A stretch of DNA of 64,000 nucleotides from Synanceia verrucosa (taxonomy: Eukaryota; Chordata; Actinopteri; Perciformes; Synanceiidae), in the NCBI GenBank assembly GCA_029721515.1, contig CM056563.1:25072454-25136453 (forward strand), given 5' to 3'. The first letter of the stretch is position 1; every line of letters starts with the position of its first letter. A model generated the notes under the pieces. That model made no database searches, was not told where the DNA came from, and was given only the letters and a program-made list of their open reading frames with translations. This document shows, piece by piece, positions 13,601 to 25,100 of the stretch. The translations under genes and the position numbers were made by a program.

Positions 13601-15459
13601 ATAAATATCAGAAACAGTTTTTATGCAGAACAGTGTGAACAGAGTGACCTTGATGCTGTTCTTCAGGTCGGGGCCGACTGGGATCCTAAGGAGCGTCTCT
13701 TCAGGAACTGGGGGGGTCTGCTGGGGCCTCAGGACGAGCCGGTGGCCGTGCAGCGCTGGAGCCGAAGCCAGAGCAACTTGACGGCCACCGTGGTGTGGAT
13801 CGATCCCACCAATGTCATCGCCGCCACTTACGATATCCTGGTCGACGCCTCCGCTGAGGTCACCCACTACCGGCCGCCGCTCAACCGGCCGCTGAGGCCC
13901 GGCTGGTGGACGCTGAGGGTTCTGCACCACTGGAACCTGCTGGGTCAGACCAGCTTCATCGTGGCTCCGCTGGAGTTCCACCGACAGCAGCCTTTACAGC
14001 AAGGTAACACGAGGAGGCATGAAATCATATTCCATGAGTAGTCATAGTGTAGCCTGTCAAAAAAAAAATCATGTCATAACATGGTGACATTTTCATGAAA
14101 AAAAATTGCAGTATATGTATAGTATAGTATGTATAGTATGTCAACAATTTTATGAAAAAAATAATTTTAAAAAAGTTGAAAAAAAAAATCATATTCCATT
14201 AATAGACATAGTCATATAAAGTCATGTTATAGCATGTTGAATTGTTTGTAAAAAAAAAATAATTGTTGTAAATATGTCCAAAATTTTACAAAAACAAATT
14301 TAGGAAAATGTTGAAAAAAAGTCATAAAAACAGTCTTATTATAAGTATTAAGTATTGTATAATACTTAAGTATTATATTCCATGAATAGACAGTTTAGCC
14401 TGTCAACAAATTTCATATTATAGTATGTTGAAATTTTCATGAAACATCACAGTATATAGTATGTCGAAAATTTTATTAGAAAAAATTAAATGTTGAAAAA
14501 ATGTCATTAAAAACATAAAAACAGTCATAATATATTCCATTAATAGTCATAGTGCGCCCTGTCAAAAATATTAAGTCATATTATAGTGTGTTGAAATTTT
14601 TTTAAAAAGTCATAGTGTAGTATGTCGAAAATTTAATTGATTTTTTTTAAATGTGGAAAAAATATCCTTATCATATTTCATTAATAGTCATAGTGTACTC
14701 TGTCAAAAACGTCATAAAATGTCATGTTATAGTATGTTGAAATTTAAAAAAAAAAGTCATAGTAAAGTCATATTATAGTGTGATGAAGATTTAATGAAAA
14801 AATATTTTTTAAAAATGTTGAAAAGTCATTAAAACAGTCATAATGTATTTCATGACTAGATGAAGGATACTCTGTCAAATGTCAGAAAAACATTATAGTA
14901 TGTTGAAATTGTCATGAAACAGCATCATAGTATAGTATGTCAAAAATTTTATGGGGAAAAAAATTATCCCTGTGTACCCTGTCAAAAAAAAGTTGTTAAA
15001 CCTGGAAAAACTGAATTAAATTGAAACTTCAACAAACTCCTGAACACACAATTGTTTTTTCATATAAATGGGAGGTAAAAACTCACCAGGAAAGCACCTC
15101 TTTTATTACTTAACGGTGTCTTTCTCCGTCCTCCAGAGGACGCTCTGCAGCTGCACGGCGGCCCGCTCAGGAACTCCTACATGGAGCAGAGTTTCCACGG
15201 CCTGAACCCGGTGCTGCGTCTGCCCGTGAGCCTGGGCGCCGTGGAGGAGGCCGAGGCCAACGCCGGCCTGACGGGGGCGCCGCTGCGCCGCTGGCTGGAC
15301 CGGCTGCTGGAGGGCCGCTGGTCGGCGGCCGACGTCTGCTCCACGGGCCCCAGCGCCTGCCCCGTCATGCAGCGGTGCCGCCTCACCGCCTGGAGCTCCA
15401 GCAGCCCCGACGCCAAGTCTGAAGTGAGGCCGGCCAGAGAGGACGGACGGATCAGGTAG
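2599..15459 (+). CDS. xylt1: Peptide-O-xylosyltransferase, C-terminal seven exons (partial)
   Basis: Golgi type II enzyme that transfers xylose from UDP-xylose to serine of proteoglycan core proteins, the first step of the glycosaminoglycan linker. Exons: 2599-2679, 4002-4218, 6000-6176, 9020-9288, 12624-12819, 13667-14003, 15137-15459 (stop TAG). All junctions are GT-AG and phases join, giving about 532 residues, roughly the last 55% of the ~960-residue XYLT1; upstream exons and the membrane anchor lie before the window. Visible landmarks: HGRDNARFIRKQGLDRLF and DGGSDWF in the GT14 domain, a cysteine-rich GCKCQYKHIVDWCGCSPND in exon 6000-6176, the acidic DWD reported as essential in human XYLT1 (codons 13676-13684), then the xylosyltransferase C-terminal domain ending at DGRIR. 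Residues such as GDRKIPEGIAVDGG and CPVMQ favour xylt1 over xylt2. Intron lengths are inflated by tandem repeats. Confidence 0.9.
2693..2812. repeat. Polypyrimidine (TCC/CTTT)n tract
   Basis: Pyrimidine-only stretch starting just after the 2599-2679 exon donor, with only isolated purines; mirror-like TCCTCC/CTTTCTC composition. Confidence 0.85.
2813..3990. other. xylt1 intron remainder with a long inverted repeat
   Basis: No exon seen. The notable content is the 46 bp inverted repeat at 3172-3217 and 3403-3448. A pyrimidine-rich acceptor tract runs into the exon at 4002. Confidence 0.6.
3172..3448. repeat. Inverted-repeat element with CTCF-like cores in both arms
   Basis: Arms 3172-3217 and 3403-3448 are reverse complements with 4 mismatches in 46. 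Each arm contains CCAGCAGGGGGCGA, on opposite strands, with about 185 bp between arms. Looks like a small foldback or MITE. Confidence 0.7.
4223..4335. repeat. ACACAAGTAC / ACACACGTAC minisatellite at an exon edge
   Basis: About eleven ~10 bp units begin within ten bases of the 5' splice site of xylt1 exon 4002-4218. Confidence 0.9.
4375..5822. repeat. AT-rich minisatellite, TTTAGTGGTAGTTTATTAGTA type
   Basis: Intronic. Short units of about 20 bp are combined in the second half (5200-5800) into longer repeats of about 69-80 bp, seen from the spacing of the motif TTAGTAGTAT at 5221, 5301, 5381, 5450 and 5519. Confidence 0.93.
6177..7200. other. xylt1 intron, no feature recognised
   Basis: AT-rich intronic sequence after the 6000-6176 exon. 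Two related ~100 bp segments (about 6725-6850 and 7010-7120) share GGTNNNTAAAGATTATTGACTGATTA-like blocks and the phrase ATGAATCCACA, so a diverged local duplication is likely. Confidence 0.4.
7201..7925. repeat. 15 bp minisatellite TTTATTATCTGACTC
   Basis: Roughly 45-50 head-to-tail units with TATCTGAC/TATTTGAC variants and occasional deletion to CTGACTATTATTTGAC. Intronic in xylt1. Confidence 0.95.
7926..9019. other. xylt1 intron before the 9020 exon
   Basis: No exon recognised. Contains AT-rich degenerate TATTATAATATGACTTTT-like repeats (about 8455-8700) and a pyrimidine tract leading to the acceptor at 9018-9019. Confidence 0.5.
9768..10040. repeat. AAT-rich minisatellite, 72 bp unit
   Basis: About 3.5 copies; the phrase GTATTAAT recurs at 9831, 9903 and 9975. 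Flanked by non-repetitive intron (9289-9767 and 10041-10617) in which I see no exon. Confidence 0.92.
10619..10686. repeat. (GT)n microsatellite
   Basis: About 34 GT dinucleotides with one CGC interruption. Confidence 0.98.
10757..12272. repeat. 1.5 kb TTGCTGTGTG/TTGGTGTGTG minisatellite
   Basis: Units of 8-12 bp (TTGCTGTG, TTGGTGTG, TTGTGTG, TTGCTGTGTG) with two-base length changes. Open frames of up to 600 codons (Cys/Val on plus, His/Thr on minus) follow from base composition and are not credible genes. Confidence 0.97.
12353..12382. repeat. (TG)n microsatellite
   Basis: Fifteen TG units in the same xylt1 intron, just after the large TG minisatellite. Confidence 0.95.
12820..13666. other. 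xylt1 intron, no feature recognised
   Basis: AT-rich intron; nothing repetitive or coding seen beyond the splice sites. Confidence 0.4.
14041..15000. repeat. Degenerate tandem array resembling an older form of the satellite
   Basis: Loose repeats of ~100-150 bp built from TCATAGTGTA, CTGTCAAAAA, TAGTATGTTGAAATTTTCATG and AGTATAGTATGTC. Closely similar sequence lies at 28610-28790, and the TAGTATGTC core is shared with the 19.1-28.6 kb satellite. Lies in the last xylt1 intron. Confidence 0.8.
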
Positions 15460-15563
15460 CAGACAGACGGACTGAGGGAGGACGAGAGGAAGAGATGAAG
15501 GACGAGGGCTGCTGTCCTTTTTATTTATTTAAAGTTTGTGAAAGAAGCTTCTCCTTCAGTCCT

Positions 15564-15566
<3 letters not shown>

Positions 15567-15599
<33 letters not shown>

Positions 15600-15610
15600 G
15601 TGCGTGTGGG
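15567..15610. repeat. (TG)n in the xylt1 3' UTR
   Basis: About 108 bases after the stop codon; TGTGCGTG variants at its 3' end. Confidence 0.95.
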
Positions 15611-15807
15611 GTCTCCAGGTTAAAATATGTTAAATTATATTGTTTGTTTTTTTTTTTTACAGTGATCACTTTTACTCCTGTTGTCCCCAGATTACAGTTT
15701 AATACAAAAGGCTGAAATCCTTTGATAAAACCAGTGATTTAGTGAGTTTAGGAGCTCTGCTCAGAGCTGAGCAAAACTAAAAGTCAACAGTTCAGGACTT
15801 GTTGACA

Positions 15808-15813
15808 AATAAA
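15808..15813 (+). other. Candidate xylt1 poly(A) signal AATAAA
   Basis: First canonical hexamer, about 350 bases after the stop. A later AATAAA at 19045-19050 could serve a long 3' UTR, as XYLT1 has in mammals; the choice cannot be made from sequence alone. Confidence 0.4.
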
Positions 15814-16198
15814 ATCCTGCTGATAAGACAATAATGAGTCAGATTAGAACTTCCTGCTTCCTAAACCTAAGTTTGCAGTTCACACTCAGTGTGTCATTAA
15901 CGTGCTTTTTAAGGGACATGTGTGTAGAACTAATGTGTGTGACTTTGTTTTGGTGGAAGCAGCATGCTAATGCGCGGTGAGCTGAGGTGGAGCTAATTTT
16001 AAATAGAAATATTTCATATTTTTGGGCTGTTTGATCCATAAAAAGGAGTCAAGGTTTAGAAACCGCTGCTGTGTTTATGTCTGTAAAATGTGAAAAGTGA
16101 CCAGTAGCTGGAGCTTTTTTTGGTTTTTATTTATTATCACTGATCCACCTCCTCTTTCATTTCACTTTGAGTTTTATTTGTGCTATCTGCTCTTTACA

Positions 16199-16675
16199 GA
16201 AGCCCTGAACTGAAAGTGAAGAAATTATTTTTGAGATATTATCTTGATTTGGAGATAATATCTCATTATTTTGAGATATTACACATATGAAAAAAAAATT
16301 GACATGATTTTTTTCCATTTTGTTATTGTCAGATATTACTTCGTTATTTTGAGATAATATCTCGTTATTTTAAGATGTTACACATAAAAAAAATCCCAGT
16401 TTTTTAATTTTCTGATATTATCTTGTTATTTCGAGAATATATTGTTATTTTGAGATATTACACACATTTTTAAAAATCCAATAAAAAAATATATCATTTT
16501 TAATAATAATAATTTTTAATGTATAATATCTTGAAATAATGAGATAGTTTCTTGAAATAATGAGATAAAAAAATGTTGTTTTTTTTTTTGTTTGTTTTTA
16601 ATTTCATACGTGTAATATCTCGAAATAACGGGATAATATCTCCAAAAAAATCTTCACTTGTGGTTCAGGGCTTCC
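16199..16675. mobile_element. Palindromic MITE-like element, copy 1
   Basis: Terminal inverted repeat GAAGCCCTGAAC ... GTTCAGGGCTTC; nearly the whole element is complementary, with GAGATATTATCTCGTTATTT-type blocks on the left and their complements on the right. Same family as 18295-18524 and 29860-30045. Confidence 0.85.
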
Positions 16676-18294
16676 ATAGCTCTTTGCTGTACAAACTGAC
16701 ACTAATTTATTCATAAGTTTATATAAAACATTATTTTTTTAGTCAGTGACTAATATTTGATATGCTGATATTTGCAGCGGTTTAGATTTTTTTTTTTTCA
16801 TAAAAATACTTGCCTTTGTTTCTGCTGATGGTAAAAAAAAAAAAAAGATTTTGGGTGTTTCTCTGGCCTCCTCTGCTCTGCTCTCACCATTTCTATTTAT
16901 TATATTATGTTTTATTAATCTGTTGGGCTTTTTCTGACATTTACAGTACTTTTATTTATAATTTAATGTGTAAAAATGTAAAAGAAAATAACGACCAGCA
17001 CAAGTTAGGCTGCAGAAACGCTTCTTTTACTGCAGACGTCTTTAATTTATAAGGCGATCGTACATAAGGGAGCAAATCTTATTTATTTCTGACCAAACGC
17101 TTCCTGCAGCAGGAGACGAGGAGGCCTGAAGCACCTTTAGACTTCCACGCTGCTCAGTGATGGATGTTGTGCCAAGATATGAAATATTAAATATTAATAA
17201 CTAGTCTGGAGGATGAAGGTCAAGAGGCCGAAGTAAAGAAAAACAAGGTGTTGCTGATGTTTTTACCCAGCTCAGCAGAAATAATACTGTCAATAACAAC
17301 AACTCTGTGTCTAAAATCAGTTAAACATTTTCAGATTCAGTTAATTAATAAGATTGATTAGCATTACAAGCTAAACATGCTAATAATAATAATATACTAA
17401 TTTAACAGTTCACAGCTGATTGATGAATCAAATAATGGTTTGTCGAAAGAATAATTTCCTTTCTGTAGAAAACTGAAGCTGCCAGTTAGCTTAGCTTAGC
17501 TTAGCTTAGCACAAAGACTGGAAACAGTGATTCTGGCTCCGTTTAAAGGAAACAAACATCTTCCAGACATAAATGACAGTTGTGATGCATCAAGAAAGCA
17601 AATAGCAGCTCATATAAATGCTGCTCAAACACAGTGCCAATCAGTAATTGATCTGTTTCTTTTTAATTGATCGGTGAAAGTAATAAATCCTGGTCGTTGT
17701 CACTTCGTTAAAATAAATATTTTTTCTAGCAGTGGCCTTAAGATCAGTGGGACCAAACCTGGAGAGCAGAGCCGTTTTTATTTTTAAGCTATGAGACGTC
17801 AGCACTTCCACTACAGACGTATTTATTCTAGAAACCATTGTGATGACATAATATATGTAGATATGTATTTAAGTTATGAAATGTTCTCTGGTGGTGCCGT
17901 GCACAGGACCAAAACATGCTGAGATTTACTGCCTCCACCTTCAGCATCAAACTCATTTTAACAGCTTGAGCAGAAATGAGTTTATTCCATAAAACATGAA
18001 CTAGACTCACCTGGGAGGGAACAGAAACATCTGGAAATATTCACCTGGATAATTAAACAAATAACAGCCAATGACTTGACCTGTTGTCAGGCAGGTTTTA
18101 CATGGAGAGAGAAATACTGTGATGGATTTGTTTGGGTATTTTTAATGCTGAGAAATGAGCACTTATATTGTTTTCACATCTTTATATGGACGTGAAAATC
18201 TAAAAATTAAAATCTTTTATTGTTGTTGCAAAACTATTTAAATTCAATAATTCATGTTTTCATCACAATTTAATCCGACAGTTCAAGTTTCCAC
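16676..18294. other. Spacer, no gene recognised
   Basis: AT-rich. Contains one copy of the CCAGTTAGCTTAGCTTAGC..AAAGACTGGAAACAG dispersed repeat (about 17478-17530). Could belong to the xylt1 3' UTR. Confidence 0.45.
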
Positions 18295-18524
18295 AAGCCC
18301 TGAACCACAAGTGAAGACTGTTTTTTAGATGTTTTCTCGTTATTTCAAGATATTACACACATGAAATTTTTTTAATTTTTTTCAGTTTTTTTCAGATATT
18401 ATCTCGTTATTTCGAGATGTTACACAATATTTTTGTCTCTTTATTTCGATATTTTATTTTACATATGTGTAATATCTTGAAATAATGAGATATTATGTTG
18501 AAATTCTTGCGGTTCAGGGTTTCC
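18295..18524. mobile_element. Palindromic MITE-like element, copy 2
   Basis: Begins AAGCCCTGAACCACAAGTG and ends CTTGCGGTTCAGGGTTTCC; interior has paired TCAAGATATTACACACAT and TGTGTAATATCTTGAAAT blocks. Confidence 0.85.
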
Positions 18525-19129
18525 GTACCAGTTTGCCTCATAAAATTCACAGAAAAAAATGAATATAAACATTATTTATTATTAGAGTGTTCATTAATTG
18601 AACCACAAATATTTTTTCGTCAATATATGTCAGCGTTTTTTTCTACATAATGTCTCAAACTTTTTTAGGAAATTTAAAAAGTATGTTACATTTAATTTTT
18701 TTGTTCCTGTTGATTTGAAAATTGTGTCTGATATATATATATTTTTAAAATGTAAAATCAGTATTTTGGAAGTTAACAAAGAAAGTTTGTGTCACTTTTT
18801 GATCAGAGAGGTTTGTTCTCTTTTTTTTTGTCACTGACTTTCATTGACATCCACTTCCAGCCTCAGTTTAGTTTGTTTACTTGTTTGTTTTCTTGTTGTT
18901 CTCTCTCTGGGAGTCCTGCTGTGCCTTCGCTGTACTCCTGTTTCTCTCAAAGCATCAAAAAAATGTCCAAAAGCCAAAAAAAAGAATTGTTGTGAATGCC
19001 TTAAATATGACTTGAGTGGTTTTGAAGTAACGTTTTTTTTTCAAAATAAAACTGAATGAACTGAACACTTTATTTTGATCCTGTGCCACTTATTTCATTA
19101 TTTCACACTGTGAGGAAACAGTCAGTACA

Positions 19130-22100
19130 TTGTCGAAAAAGTCCCAAGTCCAAAAATGTCAAAAAATTAAAATGTCTAAAAAGTGATAAATATGCTTTAT
19201 TGTGGTATGTTGAATGGATTTATAGCATAATTTGTGTTTAAATGTTGTAAAAAAAAAAAAAAATTATAGCATGTCAAAAATATCTGGCTAAAAAAAGTCA
19301 TACTATAGTATGTCGAAAAAGTCAAAAAATGTCAAAAAATTAAAATGTCTAAAAAGTGATAAATATGCTTTATTATGGTATGTTGAATGGATTTATACCA
19401 TAATTTGTGTTTAAATGTTGTAAAAAAAACAAATTATAACATGTCAAAAATATCTGGCTAAAAAAAGTCATACTATAGTATGTCGAAAAAGTCCCAAGTC
19501 CAAAAATGTCAAAAAATTAAAATGTCTAAAAAGTGATAAATATGCTTTATTATGGTATGTTGAATGGATTTATAGCATAATTTGTGTTTAAATGTTGTAA
19601 AAAAACAAAACAAATTATAGTATGTCAAAAATATCTGGCTAAAAAAAAGTCATACTATAGTATGTCGAAAAAGTCCCAAGTCCAAAAATGTCAAAAAATT
19701 TAAATGTCTAAAAAGTGATAAATATGCTTTATTATGGTATGTTGAATGGATTTATAGCATAATTTGTGTTTAAATGTTGTAAAAAAAAAAACAAATTATA
19801 GTATGTCAAAAATATCTGGCTAAAAAAAAAGTCATACTATAGTATGTCGAAAAAGTCAAAAAATGTCAAAAAATTAAAATGTCTAAAAAGTGATAAATAT
19901 GCCTTATTATGGTATGTTGAATGGATTTATAGCATAATTTGTGTTTAAATGTTGTAAAAAAAACAAATTATAGTATGTCAAAAATATCTGGCTAAAAAAA
20001 GTCATACTATAGTATGTCGAAAAAGTTCCAAGTCCAAAAATGTCAAAAAATTAAAATGTCTAAAAAGTGATAAATATGCTTTATTATGGTATGTTGAATG
20101 GATTTATAGCATAATTTCTGTTTAAATGTTGTTAAAAAAAAATTATAGTATGTCAAAAATATCTGGCTAAAAAAAAAGTCATACTATAGTATGTCGAAAA
20201 AGTCAAAAAATGTCAAAAAATTAAAATGTCTAAAAAGTGATAAATATGCGTTATTATGGTATGTTGACTGGATTTATAGCATAATATGTGTTTAAATGTT
20301 TTATAAAAGCCAAATTATAGTATGTCAAAAATATCTGGCTAAAAAAAAGTCATACTATAGTATGTCGAAAAAGTCCAAAAATGTCAAAAAATTAAAATGT
20401 CTAAAAAGTGATAAATATGCTTTATTATGGTATGTTGAATGGATTTATAGCATAATTTGTGTTTAAATGTTGTCAAAAAAAACAAATTATAGTATGTCAA
20501 AAATATCTGGCTAAAAAAAAGTCATACTATAGTATGTCGAAAAAGTCAAAAAATGTCAAAAAATTAAAATGTCTAAAAAGTGATAAATATGCGTTATTAT
20601 GGTATGTTGAATGGATTTATAGAATAATTTGTGTTTAAATGTTGTAAAAAAAAACAAATTATAGTATGTCAAAAATATCTGGCTAAAAAAAAGTCATACT
20701 ATAGTATGTCGAAAAAGTCAAAAAATGTCAAAAAATTAAAATGTCTAAAAAGTGATAAATATGCGTTATTATGGTATGTTGAATGGATTTATAGCATAAT
20801 ATGTGTTTAAATGTTGTTAAAAACAAATTATAGTATGTCAAAAATATCTGGCTAAAAAAAAGTCATACTATAGTATGTCGAAAAAGTCCAAAAATGTCAA
20901 AAAATTAAAATGTCTAAAAAGTGATAAATATGCCTTATTATGGTATGTTGAATGGATTTATAGCATAATATGTGTTTAAATGTTTTATAAAATGCAAATT
21001 ATAGTACGTCAAAAATATCTGGCTAAAAAAAAAAAATCATACTATAGTATGTCGAAAAAGTCAAAAATGTCAAAAAATTAAAATGTCTAAAAAGTGATAA
21101 ATATGCTTTATTATGGTATGTTGAATGGATTTATAGCATAATTTGTGTTTAAATGTTGTTAAAAAAACAAATTATAGTATGTCAAAAATATCTGGCTAAA
21201 AAAAAGTCATACTATAGTATGTCGAAAAAGTCAAAAAATGTCAAAAAATTAAAATGCCTAAAAAGTGATAAATATGCTTTATTATGGTATGTTGAATGGA
21301 TTTATACCATAATATGTGTTTAAATGTTTTATAAAAGCCAAATTATAGTATGTCAAAAATATCTGGCTAAAAAAAAGTCATACTATAGTATGTCGAAAAA
21401 GTAAAAAAATGTCAAAAAATTAAAATGTCTAAAAAGTGATAAATATGCGTTATTATGGTATGTTGACTGGATTTATAGCATAATATGTGTTTAAATGTTT
21501 TATAAAAGCCAAATTATAGTATGTCAAAAATATCTGGCTAAAAAAAAAATTCATACTTTCGTATGTCGAAAAAGTCCAAAAATGTCAAAAAATTAAAATG
21601 TCTAAAAAGTTATAAATATGCTTTATTATGGTATGTTGAATGGATTTATAGCATAATTTGTGTTTAAATGTTGTTAAAAAAAACAAATTATAGTATGTCA
21701 AAAATATCTGGCTAAAAAAAAGTCATACTATAGTATGTCGAAAAAGTCAAAAAATGTCAAAAAATTAAAATGTCTAAAAAGTGATAAATATGCGTTATTA
21801 TGGTATGTTGAATGGATTTATAGCATAATATGTGTTTAAATGTTTTATAAAATGCAAATTATAGTATGTCAAAAATATCTGGCTAAAAAAAAAAATCATA
21901 CTATAGTATGTCGAAAAAGTCAAAAATGTCAAAAAATTAAAATGTCTAAAAATTGATAAATATGCTTTATTATGGTATGTTGAATGGATTTATAGCATAA
22001 TTTGTGTTTAAATGTTGTTAAAAAAACAAATTATAGCATGTCAAAAATATCTGGCTAAAAAAAAGTCATACTATAGTATGTCGAAAAAGTCAAAAAATGT

Positions 22101-25100
22101 CATAAAATTAAAATGTCTAAAAATTTATAAATATGCTTTATTATGGTATGTTGAATGGATTTATACCATAATTTGTGTTTAAATGTTGTAAAAAAAAAAC
22201 AAATTATAGTATGTCAAAAATATCTGGCTAAAAAAAGTCATACTATAGTATGTCGAAAAAGTCAAAAAATGTAAAAAAAATTAAAATGTCTAAAAAGTGA
22301 TAAACATGCATTATTATGGTATGTTGAATGGATTGATAGCATAATTTGTGTTTAAATGTTTTATAAAAGCCAAATTATAGTATGTCAAAAAATATCTGGC
22401 TAAAAAAAAAGTCATACTATAGTATGTCGAAAAAGTCAAAAAATGTCAAAAAATTAAAATGTCTAAAAAGTGATAAACATGCATTATTATGGTATGTTGA
22501 ATGGATTTATAGCATAATTTGTGTTTAAATGTTTTATAAAAGCCAAATTATAGTATGTCAAAAAATATCTGGCTAAAAAAAAAGTCATACCATAGTATGT
22601 CGAAAAAGTCAAAAATGTCAAAAATTAAAATGTCTAAAAAGTGATAAATATGCTTTATTATGGTATGTTGAATGGATTTATAGCATAATATGTGTTTAAA
22701 TGTTGTTAAAAAACAAATTATAGTATGTCAAAAATATCTGGCTAAAAAGTCATACTATAGTATGTCGAAAAAGTCAAAAATGTCAAAAATTAAAATGTCT
22801 AAAAAGTGATAAATATGCTTTATTATGGTATGTTGAATGGATTTATAGCATAATATGTGTTTAAATATTTTATAAAATGCAAATTATAGTATGTCAAAAA
22901 TATCTGGCTAAAAAAAGTCATACTATAGTATGTCTAAAAAGTCAAAAATGTCAAAAATTAAAATGTCTAAAAAGTGATAAATATGCTTTATTATGGTATG
23001 TTGAATGGATTTATAGCATAATTTCTGTTTAAATGTTTTATAAAAGCCAAATTATAGTATGTCAAAAATATCTGGCTAAAAAAAAGTCATACTATAGTAT
23101 GTCGAAAAAGTCAAAAAATGTCAAAAAATTAAAATGTCTAAAAAGTGATAAATATGCTTTATTATGGTATGTTGAATGGATTTATAGCATAATATGTGTT
23201 TAAATGTTGTTAAAAAAAACAAATTATAGTATGTCAAAAATATCTGGCTAAAAAAAAGTCATACTATAGTATGTCGAAAAAGTCAAAAAATGTCAAAAAA
23301 TTAAAATGTCTAAAAAGTGATAAATATGCTTTATTATGGTATGTTGAATGGATTTATAGCATAATATGTGTTTAAATGTTTTATAAAATGCAAATTATAG
23401 TATGTCAAAAATATCTGGCTAAAAAAAAAAGTCATACTATAGTATGTCGAAAAAGTCCAAAAATGTCAAAAAATTAAAATGTCTAAAAAGTGATAAATAT
23501 GCTTTATTATGGTATGTTGAATGGATTTATAGCATAATTTGTGTTTAAATGTTGTAAAAAAAAAAACAAATTATAGTATGTCAAAAATATCTGGCTAAAA
23601 AAAAGTCATACTATAGTATGTCGAAAAAGTCAAAAAATGTCAAAAAATTAAAATGTCTAAAAAGTGATAAATATGCCTTATTATGGTATGTTGAATGGAT
23701 TTATAGCATAATTTGTGTTTAAATGTTGTAAAAAAAACAAATTATAGTATGTCAAAAATATCTGGCTAAAAAAAGTCATACCATAGTATGTCGAAAAAGT
23801 TCCAAGTCCAAAAATGTCAAAAAATTAAAATGTCTAAAAAGTGATAAATATGCTTTATTATGGTATGTTGAATGGATTTATAGCATAATTTCTGTTTAAA
23901 TGTTGTTAAAAAAAAATTATAGTATGTCAAAAATATCTGGCTAAAAAAAAGTCATACTATAGTATGTCGAAAAAGTCAAAAAATGTCAAAAAATTAAAAT
24001 GTCTAAAAAGTGATAAATATGCGTTATTATGGTATGTTGACTGGATTTATAGCATAATATGTGTTTAAATGTTTTATAAAAGCCAAATTATAGTATGTCA
24101 AAAATATCTGGCTAAAAAAAAAAGTCATACTATAGTATGTCGAAAAAGTCCAAAAATGTCAAAAAATTAAAATGTCTAAAAAGTTATAAATATGCTTTAT
24201 TATGGTATGTTGAATGGATTTATAGCATAATTTGTGTTTAAATGTTGTTAAAAAAAACAAATTATAGTATGTCAAAAATATCTGGCTAAAAAAAAGTCAT
24301 ACTATAGTATGTCGAAAAAGTCAAAAAATGTCAAAAAATTAAAATGTCTAAAAAGTGATAAATATGCGTTATTATGGTATGTTGAATGGATTTATAGCAT
24401 AATTTGTGTTTAAATGTTTTATAAAAGCCAAATTATAGTATGTCAAAAAATATCTGGCTAAAAAAAAAGTCATACTATAGTATGTCGAAAAAGTCAAAAA
24501 ATGTAAAAAAAATTAAAATGTCTAAAAAGTGATAAACATGCATTATTATGGTATGTTGAATGGATTTATAGCATAATTTGTGTTTAAATGTTTTATAAAA
24601 GCCAAATTATAGTATGTCAAAAAATATCTGGCTAAAAAAAAAGTCATACCATAGTATGTCGAAAAAGTCAAAAAATGTCAAAAAATTAAAATGTCTAAAA
24701 AGTGATAAATATGCTTTATTATGGTATGTTGAATGGATTTATAGCATAATATGTGTTTAAATGTTGTTAAAAAAAAAACAAATTATAGTATGTCAAAAAT
24801 ATCTGGCTAAAAAAAAGTCATACTATAGTATGTCGAAAAAGTCAAAAAATGTCAAAAAATTAAAATGTCTAAAAAGTGATAAATATGCTTTATTATGGTA
24901 TGTTGAATGGATTTATAGCATAATATGTGTTTAAATGTTTTATAAAAGCCAAATTATAGTATGTCAAAATATCTGGCTAAAAAAAGTCATACTATAGTAT
25001 GTCGAAAAAGTCCAAAAATGTCAAAAATTAAAATGTCTAAAAATTTATATATATGTTTTATTTTTGTATGTTGAATGTTTTTATATCATATTTTGTTTTT

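Noticed and set aside
2599..15459. Assignment to xylt2 instead of xylt1
   Set aside because: Residues around the DGGSDW block, the GPLRNSYMEQSF segment and the CPVMQ region agree better with XYLT1; a paralogue tree would settle it.
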